Assembly (NCBI RefSeq): GCF_964656455.1
Contig: NC_135719.1
Span: forward strand, 77,905,562-77,969,561
Reading direction: 5' to 3'
DNA length: 64,000 nucleotides
Source: Halichoerus grypus
Taxonomy: Eukaryota > Chordata > Mammalia > Carnivora > Phocidae
The first letter of the stretch is position 1. Each line of letters opens with the position of its first letter. The translations under genes were made by a program, and so were the position numbers. Under the pieces are notes generated by a model. The model did no database searches. It worked only from the letters and a program-made list of their open reading frames with translations, and had not been told where the DNA came from. Of the stretch, positions 44,866 through 56,776 are shown piece after piece.

Positions 44866-46514
44866 AAGCAAAAATATTTCTGTACATCCATCTAAAGCAC
44901 CATTAAATCTGGTATCCAGAAGCTACTTTTCTTTCTTCAGTCCTTTTTGCCCTTTTTAATTCCCCAGGGGGAAAATCAGCGTGGAACCCAAGGAATAATT
45001 CCCAGGAAAATCTAATCAAGGAAAAGTTGGCTATTCCCAAGACTCACACCATCATTTTGGTCACTAGTATTCAAGGTTGCTAATTAGAATCTTTTTTACT
45101 TGAGGAAAACAATATTAAGCTCTTTGTTTTGGAAAAGTTTACAGTCCCAGTCAGAATGTGAAATTGTCCTCCCCTGAATTTAGAAAAATGCTTCTACCTC
45201 AAGTACTATCATGTAAAATGTATGCAAAACAAATGTTTTACAGTTTAGCAGACTGAAGATTAATCCAACCTACTCTTGGGTCTCTCTCCAATGGTTGCTC
45301 AGTAATTATTTCCTCTTAACCTGATACACAGTTTAATTGCTATTCCACATATTTGTGATACATGTATTCTGGGCAAGGCATGGGGAGGAGTATCAAGATG
45401 AAGGAACTATGGCTCTTGCTAAGTGTATTGGGGAAGGTATTGCTAAGGGTATTTGGAGGACAATAAACTGGATCATGAATCAAGGGTGGGATTTTGACTA
45501 GAAGAGGATGTTCTAGGAGGAGGAAACAGCATATTTCATCTTTTCTATTTCTTATTCTTTTCTATTTCCCTATTCTGTATTTTCTTTTAGTTTTTTTTTT
45601 TTTTTTTTTGTGGTAGATAAATTCCTAAGTGGTATTTTCAGTTTCTGTGTTTTATACACTCCCAATTTCTGTCATTTGGTTCTCTGTATCCATTAAACTA
45701 ATTCTTATTTTTCTCTTTTAGAAATTATAGTTTTTACATTATGGAAGCTCTCTATCTTGTCACAAAATTTGGAGGGAATTGATCTACTACTATTTGAGAA
45801 GAATAGATTCTTTGGTCTAACTCAGGTAAGAGTCTGGTTCCCACTGCCTTTCTTTTCAAATAGGATTAATGACATTTTCAGCATTGAGTGTGAGCCATTT
45901 CTAGGGCTCAGAGAAGATTCATCTGTGTTGTTTTTTTGATGCAACATAGATGAAACAGACAATGGAATGCAGTAAACTACAATTCTCATGTGAAAATTTC
46001 ACCATAGGGATATAGGATTAGGTATAGGCAACATTTTAGAAGTTGAGTGCCAAGCTGTTGACGTCTCTTTCTGATGTTCAAGGAGGGCAGGTTGAGAGTG
46101 GAAGAGTTGGGAGTAGCCTGGAATAGTTAGGAAGCATGGCGCATGGACATACAGAACTAAAATGAAAATTTTATGAGAGTTAAATTTATATAAATTCAGG
46201 TAACTATTGAGTTCTTTTTAACACACTTTATGTGGATATGGCTCAGCATGTAAATGGTTTAATTGAAAAGGGTCTGGAAAGGAGAACACTGGAGGCTGGG
46301 AACTTAGAAGAGACTAGATCTGGGTAAGAATGACAGTGGAGGTCTTGGACAGCCAGAGACAGCATGAGGGTAGTAGATAACTGAACGGGTGTAGAAGGCA
46401 GTATGACAGTAGATGGTAGAAGAGCTGGAGCTGAGGAAGTAGGCACTAAAGACCCACGTTGCCTTCTATGAACTTCTATCAAGTACCTTAGTAGTAGAAG
46501 CTACTTCCTCATGC
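44866..46514. other. Unique sequence, no gene seen
   Basis: About 1.6 kb without a recognised repeat apart from a poly(T) run at about 45592-45610. No convincing reading frame. Confidence 0.55.
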
Positions 46515-46530
46515 CCTTGAAGTTATTTTT

Positions 46531-46746
46531 TTATTTTTATTTATTTATTATTATTATTTTTTAATATTTTTATTTATTTGACAGAGACAGACACAGCGAG
46601 AGAGGGAACACAAGCAGGGGGAGTGGAGAGGTAGAAGCAGACTTCCCGCTGAGCAGGAAGCCCGATGTGGGGCTTGATCCCAGAACCCCGGGATCATGAC
46701 CTGAGCCGAAGGCAGACGCTTAATGACTGAGCCACCAGGTGCCCCC
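46531..46746 (-). mobile_element. CAN-SINE
   Basis: Flanks CCTTGAAGTTATTTTT and CCTTCAAGTTATTTTT. Confidence 0.95.
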
Positions 46747-46831
46747 CCTTCAAGTTATTTTTGACTGCAGGTTGTCAATGACTTACACAGCACTGTAGTG
46801 AAGAAAGCCTGGACTCTGGAGTCAACTTGCT

Positions 46832-47026
46832 TTTTTTTTTTTTTTTTAAGATTTTATTTATTTATTTGAGAGAGAGAGAGTGCACAAATGGAGGGGAGGG
46901 GCAGAGGGATTGGGAGAAACAGACTCCCTGCCGAGCAGGGAACCCTCCTGGGGCTTGATCCCAGGACGCTGAGACCATGACCTGAGCCGAAGGCAGATGC
47001 TTAACTGACCTAGCCACCCAGGCACC
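46832..47026 (-). mobile_element. CAN-SINE
   Basis: Poly(T), AAGATTTTATTTATTTATTTG, head TAGCCACCCAGGCACC. Flanks TCAACTTGCTTTTTT / TCAACTTATTTTTTA. Confidence 0.92.
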
Positions 47027-47214
47027 TTCAACTTATTTTTTAAATTAATATTTTTAAAAAAGAGAAATAGATGTGCAAAATAGAAAATTTATGAAAGTAT
47101 AAAGAAGGGAAAAAATCACCCACAGCCCCTTCATAGGAAGATAGCAACTGTTAAAATTTTGGCATTTTCTTCACATACTTCTTTTATTCACTTGCGTCTT
47201 TACAACAATTGCAA

Positions 47215-47430
47215 GAATTGGGCTTGAATTTGACAGTTAGTTGTGCAAAATTAGGCAATCCGTTTAATCTCTTTGAGTTCTTGTTTTCTAATCTGTAAAA
47301 TATGGATCATATTCTCTTTCCTACACTCTTCCCTGTGTATTGTACAACAAAAGATGTGAAAGGTTTTTAGAGGTTGTAAACTTTTAGAAAAAAGCAAAAT
47401 GATGTTATAAATTTTGGTATTCATATCCTG
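47215..47430 (+). repeat. MIR
   Basis: AATTAGGCAATCCGTTTAATC, GAGTTCTTGTTTTCTAATCTG and TAAAATATGGATCATATTC match the MIR core and 3' part. Confidence 0.6.
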
Positions 47431-48385
47431 TAGGAAATGATTAATGAAACAAGATAAAAATAGCAGTATTCCTGGTAGGGCAGAACTTGAAGAAATTGTC
47501 TTAGTTGTAATTATGTGAGAGAATAGAAACATTCTTAATTCAGATGAATTTATAACTCATACGGCTAATCATGAGGACTAATGATATTCTCACATACAGC
47601 ATCTTTATTTCCAGAGGATGCAGTACAGCTATTATATATAATACTAATATGATATATAACATTAAGGTTTTCTAAAGCCAATATGAAATCAGAATTAATA
47701 GAAGTCTGACTTGTAACATTTAGGAAATAATTGTATTATATTTATAATTAGACTCTTACCAATGTTTTACAACCAAGATTCATTAGAACATTAAGGAAAT
47801 GGAAATGATATGTAGACAGTGAAGAGGATCAGAGAACTATTAATATGTTAAAGAGAGTTGAGGAAAACAAGACACCATTAATAATTAAAAATATTTGTGA
47901 AACTAATATAACATTGTGTGGCAACTATACTCAAAAAGAATTTTTTTTAAAGTATTTATTCTGGATATAATAAGATTAAGAAGAGGTGTAAGACTTTACA
48001 AAAATGATATGGCTGACTCATTGATCAGCAGTTTTAGTTGATGGCCCCTTTGGCATTTTTCACATGTATAAAAGATCAATATCCAGTGGATAATGATAGT
48101 TTCCATCTATACTGAGGATTCAGCAAAAGTAATTGCTCCTAAATAATCATCCTAAGAAAATTGTATCTGAGGGTTTGGAGAGGAGTGAAGAAAATCATTT
48201 AGGAAACTCAAAAGGATGCCCAAAGTAGGTTTTAGAATTTACACATTTGCATTTATTTGAAGTTAAGTTATGCACTGTGTGTTTAGACACATTCTGCCCT
48301 TTGGCCTCTAAGCTTTGACATTTAAGTCCTTTCATATGTTAATGACTCTAGTTAGCAGTCTTTTTTTTTCAATTGTGCCCACATA
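47431..48385. other. Unique AT-rich sequence with a tiny L1 end
   Basis: 47893-47942 (GTGAAACTAATATAACATTG, CAACTATACTCAAAAAG) is the last 50 bases of an L1. The rest is unassigned. Confidence 0.6.
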
Positions 48386-48402
48386 AGAATGCTCAGAAAG
48401 AG

Positions 48403-48600
48403 GGGCGCCTGGGTGGCTCAGTCGTTAAGCGTCTGCCTTCGGCTCAGGTCATGATCCCAGCGTCCTGGGATCGAGCCCCGCATCGGGCTCCCCGCTCCGC
48501 GGGAAGCCTGCTTCTCCCTCTCCCACTCCCCGTGCTTGTGTTCCCTCTCTCGCTGTGTCTCTCTCTGCCAAATAAATAAATAAAATCTTAAAAAAAAAAA
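48403..48600 (+). mobile_element. CAN-SINE, near-consensus, young
   Basis: Perfect 17-base duplication AGAATGCTCAGAAAGAG (48386-48402, 48601-48617), intact head and a clean poly(A). Confidence 0.98.
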
Positions 48601-48617
48601 AGAATGCTCAGAAAGAG

Positions 48618-49307
48618 GAATCTTAAATAAGATGATCTTCCTAACTATCTGGAAGTGAATCTTTTAAAATAATATTGTATTAGTATCAGAGATTCTACTA
48701 ACTATGTTCCTAGATCACTACTTTTTCCTTATGAATCTTTCTGTAAGTTCAATGAACAGAAATGTCTCTGGCCCCTGTACAGGGAATAACTTTTGATCTT
48801 TCTATTCAACTGTAAACCAGGTAGAAAAAAAATTAACCCATTTTTTCCCCGTGGAGTGACAATTCAAGCCTCCATTAATGTTCGCATTGTCCATCTACTA
48901 CCTCCAGTTCTTCTCTGTCCTTTGTTTAAATATTCCTTTTGGCTAACCCTTTTTGTCTTTTTAAACACTGAAGTATAACTGACATATGACAGTATGTTAG
49001 TTTCAGGTGTACAACATAATGAGAATGTAAATCCATAAGGATTTCGGTCCTTTCCTATGTTAATGACTAGTTAAAATTCTTACTTGAGGGATTATCTTAC
49101 TAGGTCCAGTTTATAGAATAGACATTACCAACAGGGAGAAAAATGACAAAGTCTCTATACATCCCACTATTTATAATATTTCTCAGAAAGTAGGAAATGG
49201 TGAACAGTATGAAATGATGCAGAGAGATCATAAGGATGAAGATTTAGCTACTCCAAGGTATTTAGTGATCTTCATGATGATGAGGGGAACAAAGGCAAAG
49301 GAATTGT
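48618..49307. other. No gene seen; L1 3' trace at 48960-49025
   Basis: TGAAGTATAACTGACATATGA and TAGTTTCAGGTGTACAACATA are a reversed L1 3' end. The rest is unassigned. Confidence 0.6.
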
Positions 49308-49810
49308 AGCTAAAATGAAGTCTCCTTACAACTTGCAGCCCACTGATAAATCCCTGAGACATACAGGGTGTAACACTCCTACAATTCCCTTAAGATTTTC
49401 TTTAATGTTCGACCAATATAGCTTTGCTTTGGTTAGCGAAATTCGCTCTGATAACTGCAAACCTCCAGGATATGATAACAATCATCTTTCAACATGTGGC
49501 CCACTAACACACATCTAAAGGGTCTCATGACTAATGCTTTATTAAAACAACAAAGAATAACCTTATCTTGATAATAGCTGGCTCTCCAAGGTCTTGGAGA
49601 CCTTGCTTTCAGCATACACAAATTCCTTTGAGACTTATGTTATTCCTAACCTTCACTACCTAAAAAGTATATAATCAGTTACTCCTCACAATACCAGTGC
49701 AGCTCTTTCTGCCCATGGGTCCTATCCCTGTGCTATAATAAAAGCACATTTTTGCACCAAAGATGTCTCAAGAATTCTTTCTTGACCATTCGCTCAGTGG
49801 CCTCACATCA
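49308..49810 (+). mobile_element. Solo LTR (gammaretrovirus-like ERV)
   Basis: Runs from about TGAAGTCTCC to CACATCA. Has a TATA-type box GTATATAATC (49668-49677), AATAAA (49737-49742) 69 bases on, and the U5-like end CAAGAATTCTTTCTTGACC. No internal genes. Start and end are approximate. Confidence 0.65.
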
Positions 49811-50613
49811 ATGAGACAAGTATAAAGGTCGAGGGGACAGCTGTCAGAATGTAGGGAGTTAAGAAGGAAGTCATCTATAGGCAACAGAGCAGATAGTATT
49901 AAAGAGGAATAAATATTTTTTGAAAATAGAAGCATCCTGGAAAGATGCTATGGAACCAAATTGTAGCAGCATCTTCTAAATTAGGATTTTGTACTTTCAG
50001 AGGCAATGAAAACCACTGAACGTACTTTGGTGGTGCTAGTTACATAACCAAAGTGCTTAGAAAGAGTAATCTGATGGCCATATTCAGGTTAGATAGGGAG
50101 AGATCAGTTGTCCTGTATGTAGGGTTTTGGTAATGGTTAGTGAAAGCAAGTGGAGGATTTGAGAAGAGCTGAGCGGATAAGATGCTTGTAATGTTATACT
50201 AGATCTGAAAGAAAAGCTGCATGGGGAGGAGAGTGATGATTATTAGCTTTGTGGTAGTCATGTGAAATTCCACAAGCACAAGACTGATATATAAGCGTTA
50301 AGTGACAGTGTTTAGTAGACTATGGGAAATTAGACTATACTGTTTAGGATAGAATTAGGGAATGAGTGATATACCTATTTGGATTCAACTAGCATTTGTA
50401 TTCTAATGAAAGTATTAAACCCTTTCATATATGCTGTCTTTCACACAGTGGTCAAGCTTTTGGGGAGGGTATAATTAGAATATAAAAGAAGCCCATTAGG
50501 AGGAGAATAAGACAAGATCTTAAATAATGTATATAGTGAACAGAGGACAAAAAATGAGGGAGACAAGTCTGAGACTTAGGACTACCAGGAGAGTTTAGTG
50601 AACTAAGGATGTT
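49811..50613. other. No gene seen
   Basis: Unassigned sequence. Confidence 0.6.
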
Positions 50614-50630
50614 AAAATAACATCATTACA

Positions 50631-50831
50631 GGGGCGCCTGGGTGGCTCAGTTGGTTAAGCGACTGCCTTCGGCTCAGGTCATGATCCTGGAGTCCCTGGA
50701 TCGAGTCCCGCATCGGGCTCCCTGCTCGGCGGGGAGCCTGCTTCTCCCTCTGACCCTCCCCCCTCTCATGTGCTCTCTCTCTCTCTCTCATTCTGTCTCA
50801 AATAAATAAATAAAATCTTAAAAAAAAAAAA
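50631..50831 (+). mobile_element. CAN-SINE
   Basis: Perfect duplication AAAATAACATCATTACA (50614-50630, 50832-50848). Confidence 0.97.
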
Positions 50832-50845
50832 AAAATAACATCATT

Positions 50846-51010
50846 ACAGCTAACAGTTATTGAATTCTTGCTATGTGTTCAATACTGTTCTAAGCTCTTT
50901 ACTCATAGCAATTTTTGAGGCCAGACTATTATTACTTCAATTTAACAGATGAGTAAACTTAGACACAATAAGATTAAGTAAGTTATCTGAGGTCAGGGTG
51001 TAACTGGGGC
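50846..51010 (+). repeat. MIR
   Basis: GCTATGTGTTCAATACTGTTC, AACAGATGAGTAAACTTAGAC and AGTTATCTGAGGTCAGGGTG. Confidence 0.75.
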
Positions 51011-51019
51011 ACAGGGGTG

Positions 51020-51560
51020 CAAGAGCACCTGACTCTGGGGATCCCATTCAGACCAGGTTTGGCCACTCACCACTGACAAAATCCAAAGGCAGAGGGATGA
51101 GTGCTTGCTGAAACAAGAAAGGAATTTATTTCAGTGAGGCCCACTCTGGGAAGACAGCAGACTAGCGTCTCAAAACCTGTCTCCAAAGTGCTGAAAAAAC
51201 TTCTAGGTTTATGTAAGGAAAATGTGGGACAAAGGTCAGTGGGTACCTGCAGTGGGCAGTAAAGGTCCGGTGAATCATTGTCCTGAGGTCAATCATGCAA
51301 GGTCATGCTGGTGTCAGGGCAGTCCCTGTTGCTCCAAGGGGGTACTTTTGGTTTCCATCAGGGGATGCTTTGCCTGCAGGGTCTGTTGTCTAAATTCAGA
51401 GATAAGCTAGAAAGAAGAATTTAATCAATTAGAAGGTACAGACTGAGGTCAACATGGAGGGAGTTGAAATCCTCTTAATCCTCTTTCAAGGGTTAGTGGT
51501 GGGGAGTGGATAAGGCAAGTTTAAACCCAGTAGTCTGGTTTGTGATTCTTCACTTTTAAC
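51020..51560 (-). mobile_element. Possible old LTR, reversed
   Basis: A GC-richer block than its neighbours with TTTATT (reverse AATAAA) at about 51127. Ends and family not established. Confidence 0.3.
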
Positions 51561-52612
51561 CAATATTTTACATCTGTCTCTCCAGAACAAGAAACATAGG
51601 AAGAATATGAATGAACCAATTTAAATAAACAACATAATAACCAAATCTATATACATAGAAAGATTAACAGGACTGGATATTTATTTTAAATTCTAGTTCT
51701 TTGTTACCTTGTAAAGAAAATTTCACTTGTCTTCAAGACCAACCTTCACTGTGACAGAATATATTTGGGATGATATTAATTCTTAGTTTGGAGGCTTAAA
51801 AAAAATCAAACTAAAAAAAAATCAAACTCTCAAGTCAGCTTTTCTTTAATCACTTTATCATAAAGCAATACATAAGAATATTGTAACAGAGTTATAGTTT
51901 ACTTCAAACCCCAGTGACATGATGTTTACTTACTTCACAGATTTTTAGGCACTTTTCTATTGTCAAATTATTATTCTAACAATACTTAACAAGGACACTA
52001 TGTATTAGGTGGCATTTACATCCCTGAGAGTTTAGAGAAGTAAAAACAGTACCAGACTAGACTGGATATATTGAATAAATCTTGAAATCAGACAGATTGA
52101 TATAGATGATTTTGGAAATTTCATCTCAGATATTAGAATTTATATGTGTAAAGAATATATTAAGTATATGTGATATTAGGCTGATGTTGGACACAAGGCT
52201 GTTGGAAGAAGCAGATGCTAATTTCAATAAAAAGTAATATTAGCATGCAAAGGGATTCACGGGAAATATAAACAAGACCCTCTGGAACTGAACTATTGAG
52301 ATGAATTTAAACAAAAGATGATTATTCTTGAAATCTAAATTTGAGACTAGAAGGTTAGGAGCAATGGATATCTTGAAGCATATAGGGTAAAGATAATGAG
52401 ATAGAAATCATGAAGGGAAACCAAACAGGGAGGACTCAGGAGGCATAATATATAAAATAATTAGAAGTTCGAGAAAGACAAAAAGGAACTGATTTAATTT
52501 AAACGGAAGGAAGGAGGTAAGAAGTTGGGGAGAAAGGTATTTTAAAGGTCTTATCTTAATTGGTGTTGGGGTAAGGCAGGAAGGAAATAGAACATACTGG
52601 TAGGGAAAATAG
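51561..52612. other. No gene seen
   Basis: About 1 kb of AT-rich unassigned sequence. Confidence 0.6.
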
Positions 52613-52628
52613 TTGGCATCTTATTTTA

Positions 52629-52821
52629 TTTATTTTTTATTTATTTTTATTATTATTTTTATATTTTTTGGGTGGGGGGAGGGAAGGGGCAGAGGGAGAG
52701 GGAGAGAGAGAATCCCAAGCAGGCTCCATGCCCAGTTTGGAGCCTGACATGGGGTTCGAGATCACTAGCCAAGCCGAAATCAAGTTGGTAGCCTAACAGC
52801 CTGAGCCACCCAGGCGCCCCA
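52629..52821 (-). mobile_element. CAN-SINE, older
   Basis: Perfect duplication TTGGCATCTTATTTTA (52613-52628, 52822-52837). Confidence 0.95.
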
Positions 52822-52850
52822 TTGGCATCTTATTTTAAAATAAGAATAGA

Positions 52851-53048
52851 GGGGGGGCCTGGGTGGCTCAGTTGTTAAGTGTCTGTCTTCGGCTCGGGTC
52901 ATGGTTCCAGGGTCCTGGGATCAAGCCCCGCATCGGGCTCCCTGCTCTGCGGGAGGCCTGCTTCTCCCTCTCCTTCTGCTGCTCCCCCTGCTTGTGCTCT
53001 TTCACTCTCTCTGTCAAATGAATAAATAAAATCTTAAAAAAAAAAAAG
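52851..53048 (+). mobile_element. CAN-SINE
   Basis: GGGGGGGCCTGGGTGGCTCAG head and AAATAAAATCTTAAAA tail. Duplication unclear. Confidence 0.92.
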
Positions 53049-53531
53049 ATACAACAGTAAGTAATTTAAAAATAAAACAAAATAAGATAGAGAAATGTAT
53101 CACTGGAAAAGGGACATTAAACATGAAAAAAATAGGAAAGTATAGTAGGACTTTCATGTTAATAAGGGGATGATGAAATGGATACTATCTTAACCAAACC
53201 AGCAAAAATTAAATATGAAAATGTTGTCTCTTTTTGCTGATGACATTATTATAAACCTAGAGAACCCAAGCTATTTCAGTAAAAAAACTATTCAACCAAT
53301 AACAGAAGGTAGTAAGGTGACTACATGTAACATATAAAAAGAAATAACTTTTTTCCATTCTAGCAAAAAGAACCTAGAAATGGAAGGGAGAAAAGATATT
53401 TCATTTATAATGCCAAGAAGAAAAGCTATAAAATACATAAGAATAATTTTAACAAAGAGAGCATAGAACATATATAAAGAAAATGGCAAAATCATATTGA
53501 AGGACATGAAACAAGGTTTGAACAAATGCAT

Positions 53532-53753
53532 GGGGGCGCCTGGGTGGCTCAGTCAGTTAAGCATCTGCCTTCGACTCAGGTTATGATCCCAGGGTCCTGG
53601 GATCAAGTCCTGCTTTGGGCTCCCTGCTCAGCGGGAGTCTGCTTCTCCCTCTCCCTCTGCTCCTCCCCTCCTGCTTCTCCCTCTCCCTCTGCTCCTCCCC
53701 TCCTGCTCCTTTCTCTCTCTCTCGCAAATAAATAAATAAAATCTTTAAAAAAA
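53532..53753 (+). mobile_element. CAN-SINE with 32-bp internal duplication
   Basis: GGGGCGCCTGGGTGGCTCAG head. Bases 53639-53670 are repeated exactly at 53671-53702 (unit begins CTGCTTCTCCCTCTCCCTCT). Confidence 0.94.
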
Positions 53754-54012
53754 AAATGGATGGATGTACTATGTTCTTGAATGGGAAGACACCATCATGA
53801 CCATGCTACTTCATTCAAAGTTAATATACAAATTTACTGCAATTCAAATCAGAAGTTCAATGGAATTTTGGGGGAGATTGGAGAAAATGAATTTTAAATT
53901 TATATGCTATAATATATGCTCATGAATAGTCAAGGAAGTATGAAAAATAAGGACAGTGAAGGAGGGACTTGCTTTATCAGATATAGCGACATAGTATTAC
54001 CCTGATATTTCT

Positions 54013-54198
54013 TTTTTTTAAGATTTTAGTTATTTATTTGTCAGAGAGAGAGAGCATAAGCAGGGGGAGCAGCAGGCAGAGGGAGAAGCAGGCTCCCTGC
54101 TGAGCAAGGAGCTCAATGTGGGACTCGAACCCAGGACCCTGGGATCATGACCTGAGCCGAAGGCAGATGCTTAACCAACTGAGCCATCCAGGCATCCC
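54013..54198 (-). mobile_element. CAN-SINE
   Basis: Flanks ATTACCCTGATATTTCT (53996-54012) and ATTACCCCAATATTTCT (54199-54215). Confidence 0.95.
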
Positions 54199-55489
54199 AT
54201 TACCCCAATATTTCTACAAAAAGAGACAAGTATATCAGTGAAATCAAAATAAAGAATTCAGAAACAGATCCCAAAATATCTGATAATTTAGCGTAGTGCA
54301 AAAAATAGTTAAATTGAAAGAGGAAAGAATGGGTCATTTAACACACAGTGCCATTATTATTTTATTCACCTGGAAGAAATTAGAAGTGAATTTATATTTT
54401 AAAATATATACAAAAATAATAAAGCACAGTCCTAAATAGAAAATAAAACAAAGTACTGAAAGAAAATATAAGGGTGTACATGTATGATCCAGGAGCAAAG
54501 GAGATCTTAAAAGCAGTATGTATAAAAAAGTAATAGCTGTATTTAATCATTTAACAATTAAAAACTTGGGTATAAATTAAAAAAACAAACAAACTTGGGT
54601 ATAGCAAAAGAAACCAGAAACAAAATTAATAGAAAATTGATTTAGAAAAGCTAAAACAAATGACAAATGCTTAATATCTGTAATATAAAAAGAGCTCTTA
54701 CAAATTTGTAAAAAAAAAAAAAAAAAGCACAGTAAGAAATAGGAAAAGGCATAAATAGGCAGTTCACAGAAGTGCAGATCCAAACTGCAAGAATGTTCAA
54801 ATTTATTGGTTGTCAGGGAAATGAAAACCAGAGCAACAGTGAGCTATCACTTTATACCCACTATTCTGGCAACAATTAAAGAAAGTATTAACATTTATTC
54901 TTATAGAAATATGTGTTGTTCCAGCTTTTTTGGAAAGCTGTTAGGCAACACTACTAACATTAAAAATATGTGCACTTTGACCCAGTGATCTCACTTCTGG
55001 GAATCTGTGACACAGAAAGGAAAGCATTAATACACAAGGATGTATGTATATGGATAGTTATTTGTAGCGTTATCTGCAGGGGCCAAAAAACTAGAAACAA
55101 GTTAAATGCTTATTAATAGGGAAATTAGTAAATAAATTATGGTCCATCCACACTGTGAATATTGAGCAGCCGTTTAAAAGAATAAAGTAGATACCTCTCC
55201 AGACAGTTCTATGTGCCTTTCTGCATGTTTCCATTCTGTGGCATATTTCAGTGTAGAAATTAGAAAATATGTCTATCTCCTGATGTATTTCTCCTTAAAT
55301 TCTTAGGTAACTTTGTCTGCATTTTCCCTACTTCATTATACATTAAAGACCAAACAAAATTTGAGGCATATGATTAAATGATAACAAAGATCTAGGCATG
55401 GAAAAAAATTTGGTGCTGGCTCTCTGTGATTTTTGAACTATGTAAATTCTATGTAACTGTGTACAACGGCTAAGTGATCTTTAGTTTTT

Positions 55490-55681
55490 TTTTTTTTTTA
55501 AAGATTTTATTTATTTATTTGACAGAGGGAGACACAGCGAGAGAGGGAACACAAGCAGGGGGAGTGGGAGAAGCAGGCTTCCCGCTGAGCAGGGAGCCCA
55601 ATGCGGGGCTCGGTTCCAGGACCCCGGGATCATGACCTGACCGAAGGCAGACGCTTAACGACTGAGCCACCCAGGCGCCCC
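55490..55681 (-). mobile_element. CAN-SINE upstream of second OR gene
   Basis: Perfect duplication TGATCTTTAGTTTTT (55475-55489, 55682-55696). It lies antisense to the OR gene, 123 bases before the ATG and probably within its 5' intron. Confidence 0.97.
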
Positions 55682-55749
55682 TGATCTTTAGTTTTTGACA
55701 TTTGTGTAACCCTATAGCCAGGCTTCCCTTTCAACTTAAAAATCATGTT

Positions 55750-55771
55750 TTCTCCCTCTTATGCTCTTCAG
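55750..55771 (+). promoter_or_regulatory. Putative 3' splice site before second OR coding exon
   Basis: The pyrimidine-rich stretch TTTTCTCCCTCTTATGCTC leads into TTCAG at 55771, 33 bases before the ATG, at nearly the same distance as in the first OR gene. A second AG follows ten bases later at 55781. Inferred acceptor of an untranslated 5' exon. Confidence 0.45.
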
Positions 55772-55804
55772 GTATCTTCAGGATTGGTCTAGCACAAGAA
55801 GTTG

Positions 55805-56776
55805 ATGGATGGAGGAAATCACTCTGTGGTGTCTGAATTTTTGTTGCTGGGACTCACCAGTTCTTGGGAGATTCAGATTCTTCTTTTTTTGTTTTTTACT
55901 ATATTTTACATAGCAAGTATGCTAGGAAACCTTCTCATTGTGCTCACGATCATCTCAGACCATCACTTACATTCCCCCATGTACTTTTTGCTGGCAAATC
56001 TTTCCATCATTGACACAGGTGTTTCCAGCATTGCAAGCCCAAAGATGATTTATGATCTTTTCAGAAAACATAAAGTCATCTCCTTGACAGGGTGCATTAC
56101 TCAGATGTTCTTTATTCACACTGTTGGGGGTACGGAGATGGTGCTGCTTATAGTCATGGCCTATGACCGATACATTGCTATCTGTAAGCCCCTCCACTAC
56201 CTGACCATTATGAGCCTAAGAATGTGCATTGCTCTTTTGGCTGTTGCTTGGACCATTGGACTCATCCATTCTGTGGCCCAACTGGCTTTTGTTGTAAACT
56301 TGCCCTTTTGTGGTCCCAACAAAATGGATAGTTTTTATTGTGATTTTCCTCGGTTCATCAAACTTGCATGTGTAGACACATACAGACTGGAATTCCTGGT
56401 CACCGCCAACAGTGGTTTCATCTCCATGGGCACCTTCTTCATCTTGATTGTGTCTTACATCTTCATCCTGGTCACTGTTCGAAAACATTCTTCAGGTGGT
56501 TCATCCAAGGCCCTCTCCACTCTCTCTGCTCACATCACTGTGGTGGTCTTTTTCTTTGGTCCTTGCATTATTGTCTATGTGTGGCCATTCCCTACCTTAC
56601 CCATAGATAAATTTTTAGCCATCTTTGATGCCCTTATCACTCCTTTTATGAATCCTGTTATCTATACATTCAGAAATAAGGAGATGAAAATGGCAATGAG
56701 GAGACTATTTGGTAAGATTCTAAGTTTCAGGGAGAGTTCTTTCATGACCAATCAAAGCCATCCAGATTCATCTTGA
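55805..56776 (+). CDS. OR4F-like: Olfactory receptor, OR4F subfamily-like (intact, 323 aa)
   Basis: Second intact odorant receptor, in the same orientation and 21 kb downstream of the first. It aligns with the first without gaps at about 76 percent identity over 310 residues (hand count), so the two are tandem paralogues. Landmarks: N-glycosylation site NHS at residues 5-7, GN at 41-42, [13 protein letters not shown] at 55-67, canonical [10 protein letters not shown] at 118-127, cysteines C97, C169, C179 and C189, SY at 217-218, KALSTLSAH at 235-243 and [12 protein letters not shown] at 280-291. The C-terminal tail is about 11 residues longer than in the first gene and ends in TGA. The start is the ATG at 55805, giving [12 protein letters not shown], very like OR4F proteins; the TTG just before it is not needed. 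A splice acceptor ends at 55771, and an antisense SINE lies in the presumed 5' intron. Subfamily assignment is firm; the individual gene name is not determined. Confidence 0.95.
   Translation: MDGGNHSVVSEFLLLGLTSSWEIQILLFLFFTIFYIASMLGNLLIVLTIISDHHLHSPMYFLLANLSIIDTGVSSIASPKMIYDLFRKHKVISLTGCITQMFFIHTVGGTEMVLLIVMAYDRYIAICKPLHYLTIMSLRMCIALLAVAWTIGLIHSVAQLAFVVNLPFCGPNKMDSFYCDFPRFIKLACVDTYRLEFLVTANSGFISMGTFFILIVSYIFILVTVRKHSSGGSSKALSTLSAHITVVVFFFGPCIIVYVWPFPTLPIDKFLAIFDALITPFMNPVIYTFRNKEMKMAMRRLFGKILSFRESSFMTNQSHPDSS

Larger units (their letters stand above)
53160..55260 (+). mobile_element. Old LINE-1 (L1M/HAL1 type), + strand
   Basis: TTGCTGATGACATTATTATAA, TAGAAAACCCAAG-like AGAGAACCCAAGC, AAACCAGAGCAACAGTGAG, GACCCAGTGATCTCACTTCT and AATTATGGTCCATCCACAC follow ORF2 order with heavy decay. 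Split by SINEs at 53532 and 54013. Confidence 0.75.

Noticed and set aside
55802..55804. Start of the second OR one codon earlier
   Set aside because: That codon is TTG; the following ATG is the normal start.
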